A stretch of DNA of 64,000 nucleotides, from assembly GCF_000720255.1 (NCBI RefSeq), contig NZ_JOJE01000004.1:186001-250000 (forward strand), read 5' to 3'. This DNA comes from Streptomyces griseus subsp. griseus. GTDB taxonomy: Bacteria > Actinomycetota > Actinomycetes > Streptomycetales > Streptomycetaceae. Position numbers and translations under genes: made by a program. Below, piece by piece: positions 1-8,321 of the stretch. Under the pieces are notes generated by a model. The model did not search any database, was not told the DNA's origin, and saw only the letters and a list, made by a program, of their open reading frames with translations. The first letter of the stretch is position 1. Every line of letters begins with the position of its first letter.

Positions 1-589
1 CCGCGTCCTCGCCATGACGCTGCACTCGCCGCAGGTGCACGGCTTCTTCTCGGTCCCGGTCGACCACCTGCACGCCCACCGTGAGCTGGCCGCGCACTTC
101 CGGCGGTACGACCTCTCCCGTACCACCGTGGTCTCGCCGGACCTCGGCAACGCCAAGGAGGCGGCCGCGTTCGCCCGGATGATCGGCGCCCAGGTGGCGG
201 CCGGTGCCAAGCAGCGGTTCGCGGACGACCGGGTCAGCATCAGCTCGGTGATAGGCGAGGTCGCGGGGCGGGACGTGATCGTCCTGGACGACGAGATCGC
301 GAAGGGCAGTACCGTCCTGGAACTCCTGGACCGCCTGCGGGAGTTGGGGCCACGCTCGATCCGAGTGGCGTGCACGCACGGGTTGTTCGCGGCCGGCGCG
401 CTCAAGCGGCTGAGTGAGCAGCCGGACGTCCTGGAGATCGTGTGCACCAACACGGTGCCGGTGCCCGAGGAGGAGCACACCGACAAGCTGCGGATCCTGT
501 CCATCGCCCCGGCCCTCGCGGAGGCCGTGCGACGGATCCACAACGGCGAGTCCGTCAGCGCCCTGTTCGACGCGCCGACCGCCGGGTAG
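1..589 (+). CDS. Ribose-phosphate diphosphokinase (PRPP synthetase), 5' end outside window
   Basis: The reading frame is open from base 2 to the stop at 587-589, so only about 195 C-terminal residues of a protein usually near 320 are present. The family transfers pyrophosphate from ATP to ribose 5-phosphate, giving PRPP for nucleotide, His and Trp synthesis in the cytoplasm. The PRPP-binding loop reads VLDDEIAKGST, the expected acidic pair followed by a Gly-Ser-Thr turn. Upstream, SPDLGNAKEA matches the family's catalytic region. The internal ATG at 14 is not a credible start, because homologous sequence continues through it. It may be a second PRPP synthetase rather than the housekeeping copy; that is inference. 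Confidence 0.88.
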   Translation, partial: RVLAMTLHSPQVHGFFSVPVDHLHAHRELAAHFRRYDLSRTTVVSPDLGNAKEAAAFARMIGAQVAAGAKQRFADDRVSISSVIGEVAGRDVIVLDDEIAKGSTVLELLDRLRELGPRSIRVACTHGLFAAGALKRLSEQPDVLEIVCTNTVPVPEEEHTDKLRILSIAPALAEAVRRIHNGESVSALFDAPTAG

Positions 590-616
590 CCGAGAGGGGC
601 TTGGCCGGGGGCGCGG

Positions 617-997
617 TCATAACGAGCCGGACGTGGCCTCGGGGCGGCTGAGGGCCGCGTCCAGCGTCGGATGCGGAGGCAGCAGGCGGCTCAGACCGGT
701 GACCCGCAGGACGCGCAGGGTCAGCGGATGGGGGCAGACCAGGAGTAACCGGCCGTCGTGGTCCAGCACCCGGGTGCGGGCCCGGTACAGCAGGCGCAGT
801 CCGGAGCAGTCGAAGAAGTCGACCCGGCTGAGGTCGATCACGACCCGGGGGTCGGGCCCCGCCGTCACATCGTCCAGGTGGGGGACGATCTCCCCGGCCG
901 CGACGATGTCGATCTCACCCCGGAACTCCAGCACCGTGTGTCCCCGGTCCTGGTGGACACGGAGATGGCGGGTGGGCGCCGCCGGTTCCTGCCGCAC
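617..997 (-). CDS. STAS-domain anti-sigma factor antagonist-like protein
   Basis: A 126-residue single STAS domain. The stretch DCSGLRLL contains the conserved serine (residue 65) that anti-sigma kinases phosphorylate in SpoIIAA/RsbV-type proteins, and the preceding VVIDLSRVDFF is the usual beta strand. Such proteins bind an anti-sigma kinase when unphosphorylated and so free a sigma factor. The start is GTG at 997, with GGAGG about ten bases upstream. No kinase or sigma gene is adjacent, so its partner is unknown; three SpoIIE-type phosphatases that could act on such proteins lie elsewhere in the window. Confidence 0.85.
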   Translation of the reverse strand: MRQEPAAPTRHLRVHQDRGHTVLEFRGEIDIVAAGEIVPHLDDVTAGPDPRVVIDLSRVDFFDCSGLRLLYRARTRVLDHDGRLLLVCPHPLTLRVLRVTGLSRLLPPHPTLDAALSRPEATSGSL

Positions 998-1147
998 GAC
1001 GACATCGCCTCCAACCTGCTCCGACAGCGGGAAGCGCCGAGCAGCCCCCCGCCCAGCAAGTTACCCCCGCTGCGATGAATTTGAGCATGTTCGGTTGACA
1101 TATGTCTTCGATTTGCGACCGACTCCTTCAAGGTTTTGTTCACAGCG

Positions 1148-1603
1148 TTAAGAAAGTGCGTGCCAGGCCTTGGTGAGGGCCTGGCGGAACTGCTCGGACT
1201 GGTGCGCCGTGAGATCGCGCACCATCCGCTCCTCCAGCTCCCGCACCGGCCCCGCGTGCCGGACGAGAAGCTCGCGACCGTCGTCGGTCAGCAGGATCAG
1301 CAGCTCGCGCCGGTTGCGCGGATTGCGCTCCCGTCGCACCAGTCCGCGGCCCTCCAGGGAGCGCACGAGGTCGGCGATGGACTGGGCGGTGACGAACGAG
1401 TCGCGGGCGAGCTGTGCGGCGGAGAGGCCGTCGTGTCGCTCCAGCACGGTGAGCGCGGTGTACTGCAGCGCGGTGATCCCGGACGGCCTGACCAGCTCGT
1501 CCAGGTGGGAGCGCACGACGAGCTCCACCTGCTTCACCATGTACAGCAGGGACGGGGGCGCCTTGGTTTCCTGGGTGCCGAGCATGAACAGAGCGTAGAC
1601 CAT
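1148..1603 (-). CDS. MarR-family transcriptional regulator
   Basis: A winged-helix MarR repressor of up to 151 residues. The helix-turn-helix covers LSAAQLARDSFVTAQSIADLVRSLEGRGLVRR (key part SIADLVRSLEGRGL), followed by the wing RNPRNRRELLILLTDDG. It is divergent from the aldehyde/alcohol dehydrogenase pair, and two copies of CAGGAAACCTG lie between the genes, so it probably represses both itself and that pair. The start could be the ATG at 1603 or the internal Met near 1585. A third, partial site overlaps this ambiguous start region. The ligand is unknown; an aldehyde or aromatic compound would fit the neighbours. Confidence 0.88.
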   Translation of the reverse strand: MVYALFMLGTQETKAPPSLLYMVKQVELVVRSHLDELVRPSGITALQYTALTVLERHDGLSAAQLARDSFVTAQSIADLVRSLEGRGLVRRERNPRNRRELLILLTDDGRELLVRHAGPVRELEERMVRDLTAHQSEQFRQALTKAWHALS

Positions 1604-1604
1604 T

Positions 1605-1663
1605 GACAGGAAACCTGTCTGTAATGAGACTGCGCACCATACGGCGAACCATCAGGAAACCTG
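1605..1663. promoter_or_regulatory. Two palindromic operators in the MarR/aldehyde dehydrogenase divergent promoter
   Basis: Site 1 (1605-1619) is GACAGGAAACCTGTC, a perfect inverted repeat with an AAA centre. Site 2 (1653-1663) repeats the core CAGGAAACCTG. A partial match, CAGGAAACC on the minus strand, lies at 1565-1573 inside the MarR gene. The centres of sites 1 and 2 are 46 bp apart. They are most simply read as MarR operators controlling both directions. Confidence 0.7.
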
Positions 1664-1701
1664 TTGGTTGAAATCTTGGCGACGACGCTGAGGGAGTGGT
1701 G

Positions 1702-3156
1702 ATGACCACCTTCGAGAGGGAACCCGGCCGACTGTTCATCGGTGGACAGTGGCGCGAGGCCGCCGACGGGGCGCGCAGCGAGGTGGTCGACCCGTCCCGG
1801 GGCGTGGTCGTCACCACCGTCGCGGAGGCGGGAGCGGCCGACGTGGACGCGGCGGTGCGCGCCGCCCGCGAGGCCTTCGACTCCGGGCAGTGGTCCGGTC
1901 TGAGCGGCCGCGAGCGGGGCCGGATCCTGCACCGCGTGGCCCAGCTCATCCGCGAGAACGCCGACGACATCGCGGAGCTGGAGAGCCTCGACGTCGGCAA
2001 GCCGGTCACCCTGGCCCACGCCGTCGACGTCACCAACGCCGCGAACGACTACGAGTACTACGCCTCCCTCGCGTACACCCTCGACGGCGCGCAGCGCGAC
2101 ACGCCGATGAACGCCCACGCCTACACCAAGCGGGGCCCGCTCGGGGTGGTCGCCGCCATCACTCCGTTCAACTTCCCGCTGATCCTCGCCGGCTCCAAGA
2201 TCGCCCCCGCCCTCGCCACCGGCAACACGGTGGTCCACAAGCCGGCCGACGAGACCCCGCTCAGCGCCCTCTACATGGCGGGCCTGCTCCAGAAGGCCGG
2301 TGTCCCCGACGGTGTCGTCAACGTCGTCACCGGCGCGGGCCCGGTCGCCGGCGAGGCACTGCTGCGCCACCCCGGTGTCGACAAGATCGCCTTCACCGGC
2401 TCCACCGCGATCGGCCGGCACGCCGCGAGCATCGCCGGTGAGAACCTCAAGCCCGTCACCATGGAGCTCGGCGGCAACGCGGCCCACATCGTCTTCGAGG
2501 ACGCAGACCTGGAGAAGGCCGTCGGCGCGATCATCAAGGGCTTCGTCTTCAACACGGGCCAGTTCTGCATGGGCGGCCCACGCCTGCTGGTGGCGCGCTC
2601 CGTCTACAGCACCCTGCTCGGCATCCTCGCCGAGGCCGTCCCCGGCGTGCCCGTCGGAGACCCCCGGCAGCCCGAGACCGTCGTCGGTCCGATGGCGGCG
2701 GAGAAGCACCTGCGCAAGGTCGAGGAGTACGTCGAGATCGCCCGCAAGGAGGGCGCCCGCATCGTCTGCGGCGGTGAACGGCTCGACCTCGACGGCGGCT
2801 ACTACTACAAGCCCACCGTGATCGCCGACCTCGCCAACGACTCGCGGGTCGTCCAGGAGGAGATCTTCGGCCCGGTCCTCACCGTCCAGCCCTTCGACTC
2901 CGAGGACGAGGCCGTCGCCCTCGCCAACTCCACACGGTACGGCCTGGCCTCCGGTGTCCAGACCCGCAACCTCGCCCGCGCCCACCGCGTCGCCGGCCGG
3001 CTCCAGGCGGGCATCGTCTGGATCAACGACTGGGCGATGCTCGACCCCGCCGTCCCCTTCGGCGGCGTCAAGGACTCCGGCTTCGGCCGCGAGTACGGGC
3101 CCGAGGCGCTCGCCTCCTACACCAAGGTCAAGTCCGTCGTCGTCTCGCTCGACTGA
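1702..3156 (+). CDS. NAD(P)-dependent aldehyde dehydrogenase
   Basis: A 484-residue ALDH-superfamily enzyme that oxidises an aldehyde to a carboxylate. The nucleophile is Cys289 in NTGQFCMGG, the general base is Glu255 in MELGGN, and the NAD fold includes AFTGSTAIGR. I chose ATG at 1702 because AGGGAG lies about six bases upstream; GTG codons at 1696 and 1699 are too close to that site. It is followed after 30 bp by a zinc alcohol dehydrogenase, so the pair could convert an alcohol to an acid, as in benzyl-alcohol catabolism. The substrate is not determined by the sequence. Divergent MarR and operators suggest induction by substrate. Confidence 0.92.
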   Translation: MTTFEREPGRLFIGGQWREAADGARSEVVDPSRGVVVTTVAEAGAADVDAAVRAAREAFDSGQWSGLSGRERGRILHRVAQLIRENADDIAELESLDVGKPVTLAHAVDVTNAANDYEYYASLAYTLDGAQRDTPMNAHAYTKRGPLGVVAAITPFNFPLILAGSKIAPALATGNTVVHKPADETPLSALYMAGLLQKAGVPDGVVNVVTGAGPVAGEALLRHPGVDKIAFTGSTAIGRHAASIAGENLKPVTMELGGNAAHIVFEDADLEKAVGAIIKGFVFNTGQFCMGGPRLLVARSVYSTLLGILAEAVPGVPVGDPRQPETVVGPMAAEKHLRKVEEYVEIARKEGARIVCGGERLDLDGGYYYKPTVIADLANDSRVVQEEIFGPVLTVQPFDSEDEAVALANSTRYGLASGVQTRNLARAHRVAGRLQAGIVWINDWAMLDPAVPFGGVKDSGFGREYGPEALASYTKVKSVVVSLD

Positions 3157-3186
3157 GTGCGCCCGTACCCAGAGGGAGTTCACCCG

Positions 3187-4293
3187 ATGCCCATCACCAC
3201 CCGCGCCGCCGTCGTCGAGTCCGGCGGAGCGCCCTTCACCCTGTCCGACGTCGTCCTCGCCGACCCCGCCCCGCACGAGGCGGTCGTCCGGCTGGTGGCC
3301 GCCGGGCTGTGTCACACCGACCTCGGCGTGGCGAGCGGCGGACTGCCCTTCCCGCTGCCCGGAGTCCTCGGTCACGAGGGCGCGGGGGTCGTGGAGGTGG
3401 TCGGTACGGCCGTCACCGGGGTGGCCCCCGGCGACCACGTCGTACTGTCCTTCACTTCCTGCGGCGACTGCCACAACTGTCACGGCGGCCACCCGGCCTA
3501 CTGCACCACCTGGCTGCCGCTGAACCTCCTCGGCGGCCGCCGCGCCGACGGCACCGCCACCGTCAGCCGGGACGGCGAGGACCTCGGTGGCCACTTCTTC
3601 GGTCAGTCGTCCTTCGCCGAGCGGGCGCTGGTCGACGAGCGCAGCCTCGTCAAGGTCGACCCGGACGTACCGCTGGCGTCGATCGCCCCGCTGGGCTGCG
3701 GTGTGCAGACCGGCGTCGGCGCCGTCTGGAACGTGCTGAAGCCGGCGCCGGGCAGCACGGTCGTCGTCCTCGGCGCCGGCGCCGTGGGCCTGTCGGCGGT
3801 GATGGCCGGCGCGCTCACCCCGGCCACCACGATCATCGCAGTCGACCGGGTCACCGAACGCCTGGAACTGGCCAAGGAGTTGGGCGCCACCCACACCGTC
3901 GACGCCGGACAGACCGACCTCGGTGAGGCGATCGCCGAGATCACCGGCGGACGGGGCGCCGACGGCATCGTGGAGACCACCGGCAGCGTGGCCGTCCTGC
4001 GCCAGGGCGTCGACGCGCTGGCCGGCCGCGGCACCCTGGTCGTCGTGGGGGCGCCGCCCTTCGGTACCGAGGTCTCCCTCGACGTCAACGGGCTGCTCGG
4101 CGGGAAGCGGGTCGTCGGCCTCACCCTCGGCGACAGCGAGACCCAGAGCTTCATCCCGGCCCTGGTCGAGCTCGTCAAGGAGGGACGGCTCCCGCTGGAC
4201 CGCCTGATCGGCACGTACGCCTTCGCGGACATCGGCCAGGCGGTACAGGACATGACCTCGGGCAAGACCATCAAGCCGGTCCTGACCTTCTGA
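3187..4293 (+). CDS. Zinc-dependent medium-chain alcohol dehydrogenase
   Basis: A 368-residue class III/aryl-alcohol type dehydrogenase, cytoplasmic and NAD(P)-linked. Catalytic zinc ligands are Cys42 (GLCHTD), His63 (GHEGAG) and Cys171 (GCGVQTG). The structural zinc lobe CGDCHNCHGGHPAYC has the four cysteines in the standard spacing. The Rossmann motif is VLGAGAVGLSA. ATG 3187 follows an AGAGGGA site. It is the second gene of the aldehyde dehydrogenase operon and probably feeds it aldehyde. The family oxidises benzyl, geranyl and related alcohols; the specific substrate here is unknown. Confidence 0.92.
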   Translation: MPITTRAAVVESGGAPFTLSDVVLADPAPHEAVVRLVAAGLCHTDLGVASGGLPFPLPGVLGHEGAGVVEVVGTAVTGVAPGDHVVLSFTSCGDCHNCHGGHPAYCTTWLPLNLLGGRRADGTATVSRDGEDLGGHFFGQSSFAERALVDERSLVKVDPDVPLASIAPLGCGVQTGVGAVWNVLKPAPGSTVVVLGAGAVGLSAVMAGALTPATTIIAVDRVTERLELAKELGATHTVDAGQTDLGEAIAEITGGRGADGIVETTGSVAVLRQGVDALAGRGTLVVVGAPPFGTEVSLDVNGLLGGKRVVGLTLGDSETQSFIPALVELVKEGRLPLDRLIGTYAFADIGQAVQDMTSGKTIKPVLTF

Positions 4294-4322
4294 CGGGCCC
4301 CGCGCCCGCAGCGTTCAGCCCG

Positions 4323-5285
4323 TCAGTCGACCGTCAGGACCAGCTTCCCCGTGGTCCGGCCGGTGTCGCCGAGCCTGTGTGCCTCGGCGGCATCGGCCAG
4401 CGGGAACGTCCCCGCGATCGTGGGGCGCAGCGTCCCCGCCTCGACGAGCTCCGCGATCGCCCGCATGCCGGCGCGGTCGGCGTCGACGAGGATGCGGACC
4501 GCCCGGACCCCGAGCCGCGCGGCCTCCCGGGGGAACTCCTCCGACCCGACCGGCAGGATCGACACCACGACCCCGCCCGGGCGCAACACGCGCAGCGAGC
4601 GCACCGCGTAGTCGCCGCCGATGGTGTCCAGCACCACGTCGACGTCCTTGACGGCCTCCTCGAAGTCGGTCTCCCGGTAGTCGATCGCCTCGTCCACGCC
4701 CAGTTCCCGCAGGAAGTCGTGCTTGCCCGCGCTCGCCGTGCCGATGACGTACGCCCCGCGCGCCTTGGCGATCTGCACGGCCACGTGACCGACCCCGCCG
4801 GCCGCCGCGTGGATCAGCACCCGCTGTCCCGGCCGCACGTCGGCCGTCTCCACCAGCGCCTGCCACGCGGTCAGGGAGACCAGCGGCAGTGCACCGGCCT
4901 GTACGTGGTCGATCGCGGTGGGCTTGTGCACCAGCGCCCGGGCCGGGACGGTGACGTACTCGGCGTGCGAACCGTGGCCGAACGGGTAGGGCAGCATGCC
5001 GAAGACCTCGTCGCCGGGTGCGAAGGCGGCCACGCCGATGCCGGTCGCCTCGACCACGCCGGAGACGTCCCAGCCCAGGACGAAGGGCTCACCGGCCTCC
5101 GGTGAGCCGAGGAATCCGCCGGTGGCCCGGTGCTTCCAGTCGGTGGGGTTGACCCCCGCGGCCCGTACCCGGACCAGGACCTCGTTGGGTCGCGGCGCGG
5201 GCCGCTCCAGCTCCACTTCCCTCAGCACCTCGGGACCGCCGAGGACGTCCTGACTGATCGCACGCATCGTCTTCAGATCGCTCAT
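4323..5285 (-). CDS. NADP-dependent quinone oxidoreductase-like (zinc-free MDR) protein
   Basis: A 320-residue medium-chain reductase without zinc-binding cysteines. N-terminal sequence VLVRVRAAGVNPTDWKHR is typical of quinone oxidoreductase/zeta-crystallin relatives, and the nucleotide fold reads LIHAAAGGVGHVAVQIAKARGA. Such enzymes reduce quinones or enones using NADPH. It is transcribed divergently from a GlxA-family regulator, with a long inverted repeat between them, so it is the likely regulated target. The start is ATG 5285; a second Met seven codons in is an alternative. Confidence 0.88.
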   Translation of the reverse strand: MSDLKTMRAISQDVLGGPEVLREVELERPAPRPNEVLVRVRAAGVNPTDWKHRATGGFLGSPEAGEPFVLGWDVSGVVEATGIGVAAFAPGDEVFGMLPYPFGHGSHAEYVTVPARALVHKPTAIDHVQAGALPLVSLTAWQALVETADVRPGQRVLIHAAAGGVGHVAVQIAKARGAYVIGTASAGKHDFLRELGVDEAIDYRETDFEEAVKDVDVVLDTIGGDYAVRSLRVLRPGGVVVSILPVGSEEFPREAARLGVRAVRILVDADRAGMRAIAELVEAGTLRPTIAGTFPLADAAEAHRLGDTGRTTGKLVLTVD

Positions 5286-5322
5286 GGTGAACCAGCCTGC
5301 CCGGAAGTGATCGCGGGGAAAA

Positions 5323-5357
5323 TGGCACGATGGCCAACCTTCGCTAGGATCGTGCCA
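5323..5357. promoter_or_regulatory. Inverted repeat between oxidoreductase and GlxA-type regulator
   Basis: Perfect 9-bp arms TGGCACGAT (5323-5331) and ATCGTGCCA (5349-5357) are separated by 17 bp. The right arm runs into the regulator's ATG at 5357, so binding there could block both transcription and initiation. This fits an AraC-type autoregulatory operator shared with the divergent oxidoreductase. Confidence 0.65.
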
Positions 5358-6313
5358 TGCGAACGCGCAAGCGCCCCGAACGGGTCGTCGTCCTCGCCCT
5401 CGACGGCGTCTACCCCTTCGAGCTCGGCATCCCCAGCCGCATCTTCGGCACGACCGACGGTCGGTACGAGGTGGTGACGTGCACCGTCGACGGCCGACCG
5501 GTGCGCACCAACGCCGACTTCAGCGTCACCGTCGAGCACGGACCCGAGGCGCTGGAGACCGCGGACACCGTCGTCGTCGCGCCGATCTCGCCCGCCCGGG
5601 TCACCGCCGAACTCCCCGCGGAGGTCGCCGCCGCCCTCGCCCGCATCCCCGCCGGGGCACGCATCGTCTCCATCTGCACCGGCGCCTTCGTGCTGGCCGC
5701 CGCCGGGCTCCTCGACGGCCGCCGGGCGACCACCCACTGGCTGCTCGCCGAGCAGTTCCGGAGCATGTTCCCGCACGTCGAACTCGACCCCGGAGTGCTC
5801 TTCGTCGACGACGGCCGCATTCTGACCTCGGCCGGGGCCTCCTCCGGCGTCGACGTCTGTCTGCACATCGTGCGCGAGGACCACGGCAGCGAACTCGCCA
5901 ACGCCGTCGCCCGCTGCTGTGTCGTCCCGCCGTTCCGGGACGGCGGCCAGGCCCAGTACATCGAGCAGCCGGTGCCCGAGTCCGCGGCCACGAGCACGGC
6001 CGCCACCCGGGCGTGGGCCCTTCAACGCCTCGGGGAGCCCCTGAGCCTCGCCGACCTCGCCTCGCACGCCCGGATGAGCCTGCGCACCTTCGCCCGCCGC
6101 TTCAACGACGAGGTGGGCCTGAGCCCCGGCCGCTGGCTGATCCAGCAGCGCGTCGCCCGCGCCCGGCACCTGCTGGAGGCCAGCGACCTCTCCGTGGACC
6201 AGATCGCGGGCGAGGTCGGCTTCGCGACCGGCGCGTCCCTGCGCCAGCATCTGCACGCGGCGATCGGGGTGTCGCCGCAGGCCTATCGGCGGACGTTCCA
6301 GGCGGTGCGCTGA
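5357..6313 (+). CDS. GlxA-family transcriptional regulator (DJ-1/PfpI domain plus AraC HTH)
   Basis: A 318-residue protein with an N-terminal class I amidotransferase-like domain (about 1-190; elbow ICTGAFVLAAAGLL with the conserved Cys) and a C-terminal AraC double helix-turn-helix (about 215-315; LADLASHARMSLRTFARRF and VDQIAGEVGFATGASLRQH). This architecture is shared with AdpA, but the protein is much shorter and carries no TTA codon, so it is not AdpA. It lies divergent from the oxidoreductase and overlaps the inverted repeat at its start, suggesting local control and autoregulation. Confidence 0.9.
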   Translation: MRTRKRPERVVVLALDGVYPFELGIPSRIFGTTDGRYEVVTCTVDGRPVRTNADFSVTVEHGPEALETADTVVVAPISPARVTAELPAEVAAALARIPAGARIVSICTGAFVLAAAGLLDGRRATTHWLLAEQFRSMFPHVELDPGVLFVDDGRILTSAGASSGVDVCLHIVREDHGSELANAVARCCVVPPFRDGGQAQYIEQPVPESAATSTAATRAWALQRLGEPLSLADLASHARMSLRTFARRFNDEVGLSPGRWLIQQRVARARHLLEASDLSVDQIAGEVGFATGASLRQHLHAAIGVSPQAYRRTFQAVR

Positions 6314-6396
6314 GGGGGCGGGCACGTCGTCCGTGAACGTTCCTGATCTCCGCGGCGTCGAAGGACCGTAGGGACGACCGGAGAACAGGGGCGGGG

Positions 6397-7245
6397 ATGC
6401 GCAGAGGGCTCGTGGTGGTGGCGGCGGTGCTGGCCGTGGCGGCGGTGGGGTGCGGCGGTGAGAAGGGCGTGGTGGTCGAGGGCACCCCGCCCGCGACCCC
6501 GTACGCAGGACCATTGCACGTCCCCGCGAAGGACCTGGACGAGGACAGCGTGCGGGCCATGCGCGTCGAGTCGGGCGCCGCGGGGCGGGCCCTGGAGTGC
6601 GACGGGGAGATCTACTCGGGCGGCGAGGGCGAGCGGTGGAGCGAGGGTGACGGCGGAGAGACTCCTGAGGACGGCCTGAAGCTGTACTTCGACATCGACC
6701 AGCCCGACCTCCCACGGTCCGGCTACCGGGTCGAGCGCGAGGACGGCGACCGGGTGCTGTACTCCTTCGACGTCGGCGGCCGCACCAAGGTCGCCGTCGT
6801 GGTCGCCGAGGACCGTGCGGGCGCTCCCGGTTGGGGGCCCGAGACCACCGCGTCCTGCAACCCGGCCGAACTCCCCGCCGACTTCACCGACTCGCTGCCG
6901 TACGAGATCTGGACCGACGAGCACGGACGCCGGGTGCAGACCACGTTGATCAGCAGCTCGGCCGGCTCGGCCCACTGCGACTGGCAGGAGGCGCACTTCC
7001 TGGAGCTCGGCGCGGGCGACGACGCCCGCCTGTACGCCCGCGACCCCGACGGCGTCCTCGAGCCCCGCATGCTGACCGCCCCGTACGACGGGGACGTCAC
7101 CCTGCCCAACGACGCCCACGACACCGGATACCGCTTCCACGACCGGAAGTTGTGGCTGACGGACGATCCGTCGAAGGTGTACGTCCGCACCCCCGACGGT
7201 GTCGAGGCCTGGCCGCTGGTGAAGGAAGGCATGGGCTGCCGCTGA
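6397..7245 (+). CDS. Putative secreted lipoprotein of unknown function
   Basis: A 282-residue protein with a short signal peptide (MRRGLVVVAAVLAVAAVGC) ending in a lipobox-like VGC, predicting lipid attachment at Cys20 and anchoring to the outer face of the membrane. The mature part is acidic, with several Asp/Glu-rich stretches and two spaced cysteines (near SCNPAEL and HCDWQE). I do not recognise the family. It stands alone between a regulator and a TetR operon; nothing nearby indicates its role. Confidence 0.72.
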   Translation: MRRGLVVVAAVLAVAAVGCGGEKGVVVEGTPPATPYAGPLHVPAKDLDEDSVRAMRVESGAAGRALECDGEIYSGGEGERWSEGDGGETPEDGLKLYFDIDQPDLPRSGYRVEREDGDRVLYSFDVGGRTKVAVVVAEDRAGAPGWGPETTASCNPAELPADFTDSLPYEIWTDEHGRRVQTTLISSSAGSAHCDWQEAHFLELGAGDDARLYARDPDGVLEPRMLTAPYDGDVTLPNDAHDTGYRFHDRKLWLTDDPSKVYVRTPDGVEAWPLVKEGMGCR

Positions 7246-7259
7246 GCCGCGCTCACGCC

Positions 7260-7823
7260 TCACCGGCTGGCGTGCAGGGCGACCAGAAGTTGCCAGACCT
7301 GGTCGGCGACGACCTCGGGGCTCGCGTCCAGGAGACCGTGCAGCCAGTCGGCCAGGACCCCGGCGAAGGTGGCGGCGACGGCCGAGGCGACCAGCGGGGC
7401 GTCCGCCGCGCCGGCGCGCTCGCGTTCACGCAGGCTGTAGGCGCGCAGATCCCGGTGCAGCACCCGGCCCAGCGGGCCGCCGCCGCCCGGGTTGAGCAGG
7501 GCACGGTACAGCCCCGCGTGCGGGGTGAGGGAGGCGAAGAACTCCGCGAGCGCGGGGGGCGCGTGCACCGGGTCGGGCCGGCCGCGCCAGGCGTGCAGCG
7601 CCCCCACCGCCTCGCGTACGACGTCCGCGCAGGCGTCGACGGCCAGGGCCTCCAGGTCGGCGTAGTGGACGTAGAACGTGGCCCGGCCCACCCCGGCCCG
7701 CCGCACCAGCGCGGCCACGCCGACCTCCGCGAGCGGCCGCTCCGCGCACTCGGCGAGCAGGGCCTCGCGCAGCCGCGCCCGGGTGCGGGCCGCCCTCGGG
7801 TCCTCGGGGGCGCCGGGCGTCAC
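7260..7823 (-). CDS. TetR-family transcriptional regulator
   Basis: A 187-residue regulator. The N-terminal helix-turn-helix is in EVGVAALVRRAGVGRATFYVHY, followed by a variable ligand-binding half. I chose GTG 7823 because it overlaps the stop of the upstream DUF1304 gene (GTGA), so the two are translationally coupled; longer frames extend back through that gene and are not real. Two facing palindromes in the operon promoter are probably its operators. Confidence 0.88.
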   Translation of the reverse strand: MTPGAPEDPRAARTRARLREALLAECAERPLAEVGVAALVRRAGVGRATFYVHYADLEALAVDACADVVREAVGALHAWRGRPDPVHAPPALAEFFASLTPHAGLYRALLNPGGGGPLGRVLHRDLRAYSLRERERAGAADAPLVASAVAATFAGVLADWLHGLLDASPEVVADQVWQLLVALHASR

Positions 7824-8182
7824 TGGGCGATCAGGACGGCGGCCAGGGCGAGCGCGCCCGGCAGCGCCTGCGCGACCAGGATGCGGCGATTGGCGGTGAC
7901 CGCGCCGTACACGCCCGCGACGATCACGCACGACAGGAAGAACACCTGGGCGCGGAAGCCCGTCGGGTCGGCGGCGATCAGTCCCCACACCAGCCCCGCC
8001 GCCAGGAAGCCGTTGTAGAGCCCCTGGTTGGCCGCCATCGCCGCGGTCGCCCGCGCCATCTCAGGATCGAACCCGTGGAACGACAGCCCCGGCTTCTTCT
8101 GCCACAGGAACATCTCCATCACCAGGATGTACACATGCAACGCGGCCACCAGCCCGACCAGTACGCCCGCCAGGATGTCCAT
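7820..8182 (-). CDS. DUF1304-family membrane protein
   Basis: A 120-residue protein with four predicted membrane helices. It starts MDILAGVLVGLVAALHVYIL and contains FLWQKKPGL and NQGLYNGFLAAGL, which resemble the DUF1304 family of small integral membrane proteins of unknown function. ATG 8182 was chosen because the sequence before it is promoter and operator DNA. It is the first gene of a two-gene operon with a TetR regulator. The target compound is unknown; a small membrane protein under TetR control might respond to a toxic molecule. Confidence 0.82.
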   Translation of the reverse strand: MDILAGVLVGLVAALHVYILVMEMFLWQKKPGLSFHGFDPEMARATAAMAANQGLYNGFLAAGLVWGLIAADPTGFRAQVFFLSCVIVAGVYGAVTANRRILVAQALPGALALAAVLIAQ

Positions 8183-8206
8183 GCTCTTCCTCGCCCACCC
8201 TCGGTT

Positions 8207-8259
8207 CCTGGACAGGTGTCCAGGATAGTGTCCCGAGTATAGCTGGACACCTGTCCAGG
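8207..8259. promoter_or_regulatory. Two facing operators upstream of DUF1304-TetR
   Basis: Site 1 (8207-8224) is CCTGGACAGGTGTCCAGG, with arms CCTGGACA and TGTCCAGG around GG. Site 2 (8243-8258) is CTGGACACCTGTCCAG, the same palindrome with CC in the middle. The centres are 35 bp apart and the pair together forms a larger inverted repeat. The spacing places two TetR dimers across the promoter. Confidence 0.75.
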
Positions 8260-8321
8260 AAATCACCGGATCGTCACCCCGGGGGCAGCCCGCTGTCGGA
8301 GGTCGCCGCTAGCGTGCTCCC

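Noticed and set aside
1534..3894. A 786-codon open frame on the minus strand
   Set aside because: It is antisense to the aldehyde and alcohol dehydrogenases and lacks any recognisable motif.
5357..6313. AdpA orthologue
   Set aside because: Same domain order but about 90 residues shorter, and without the TTA codon usual for adpA.
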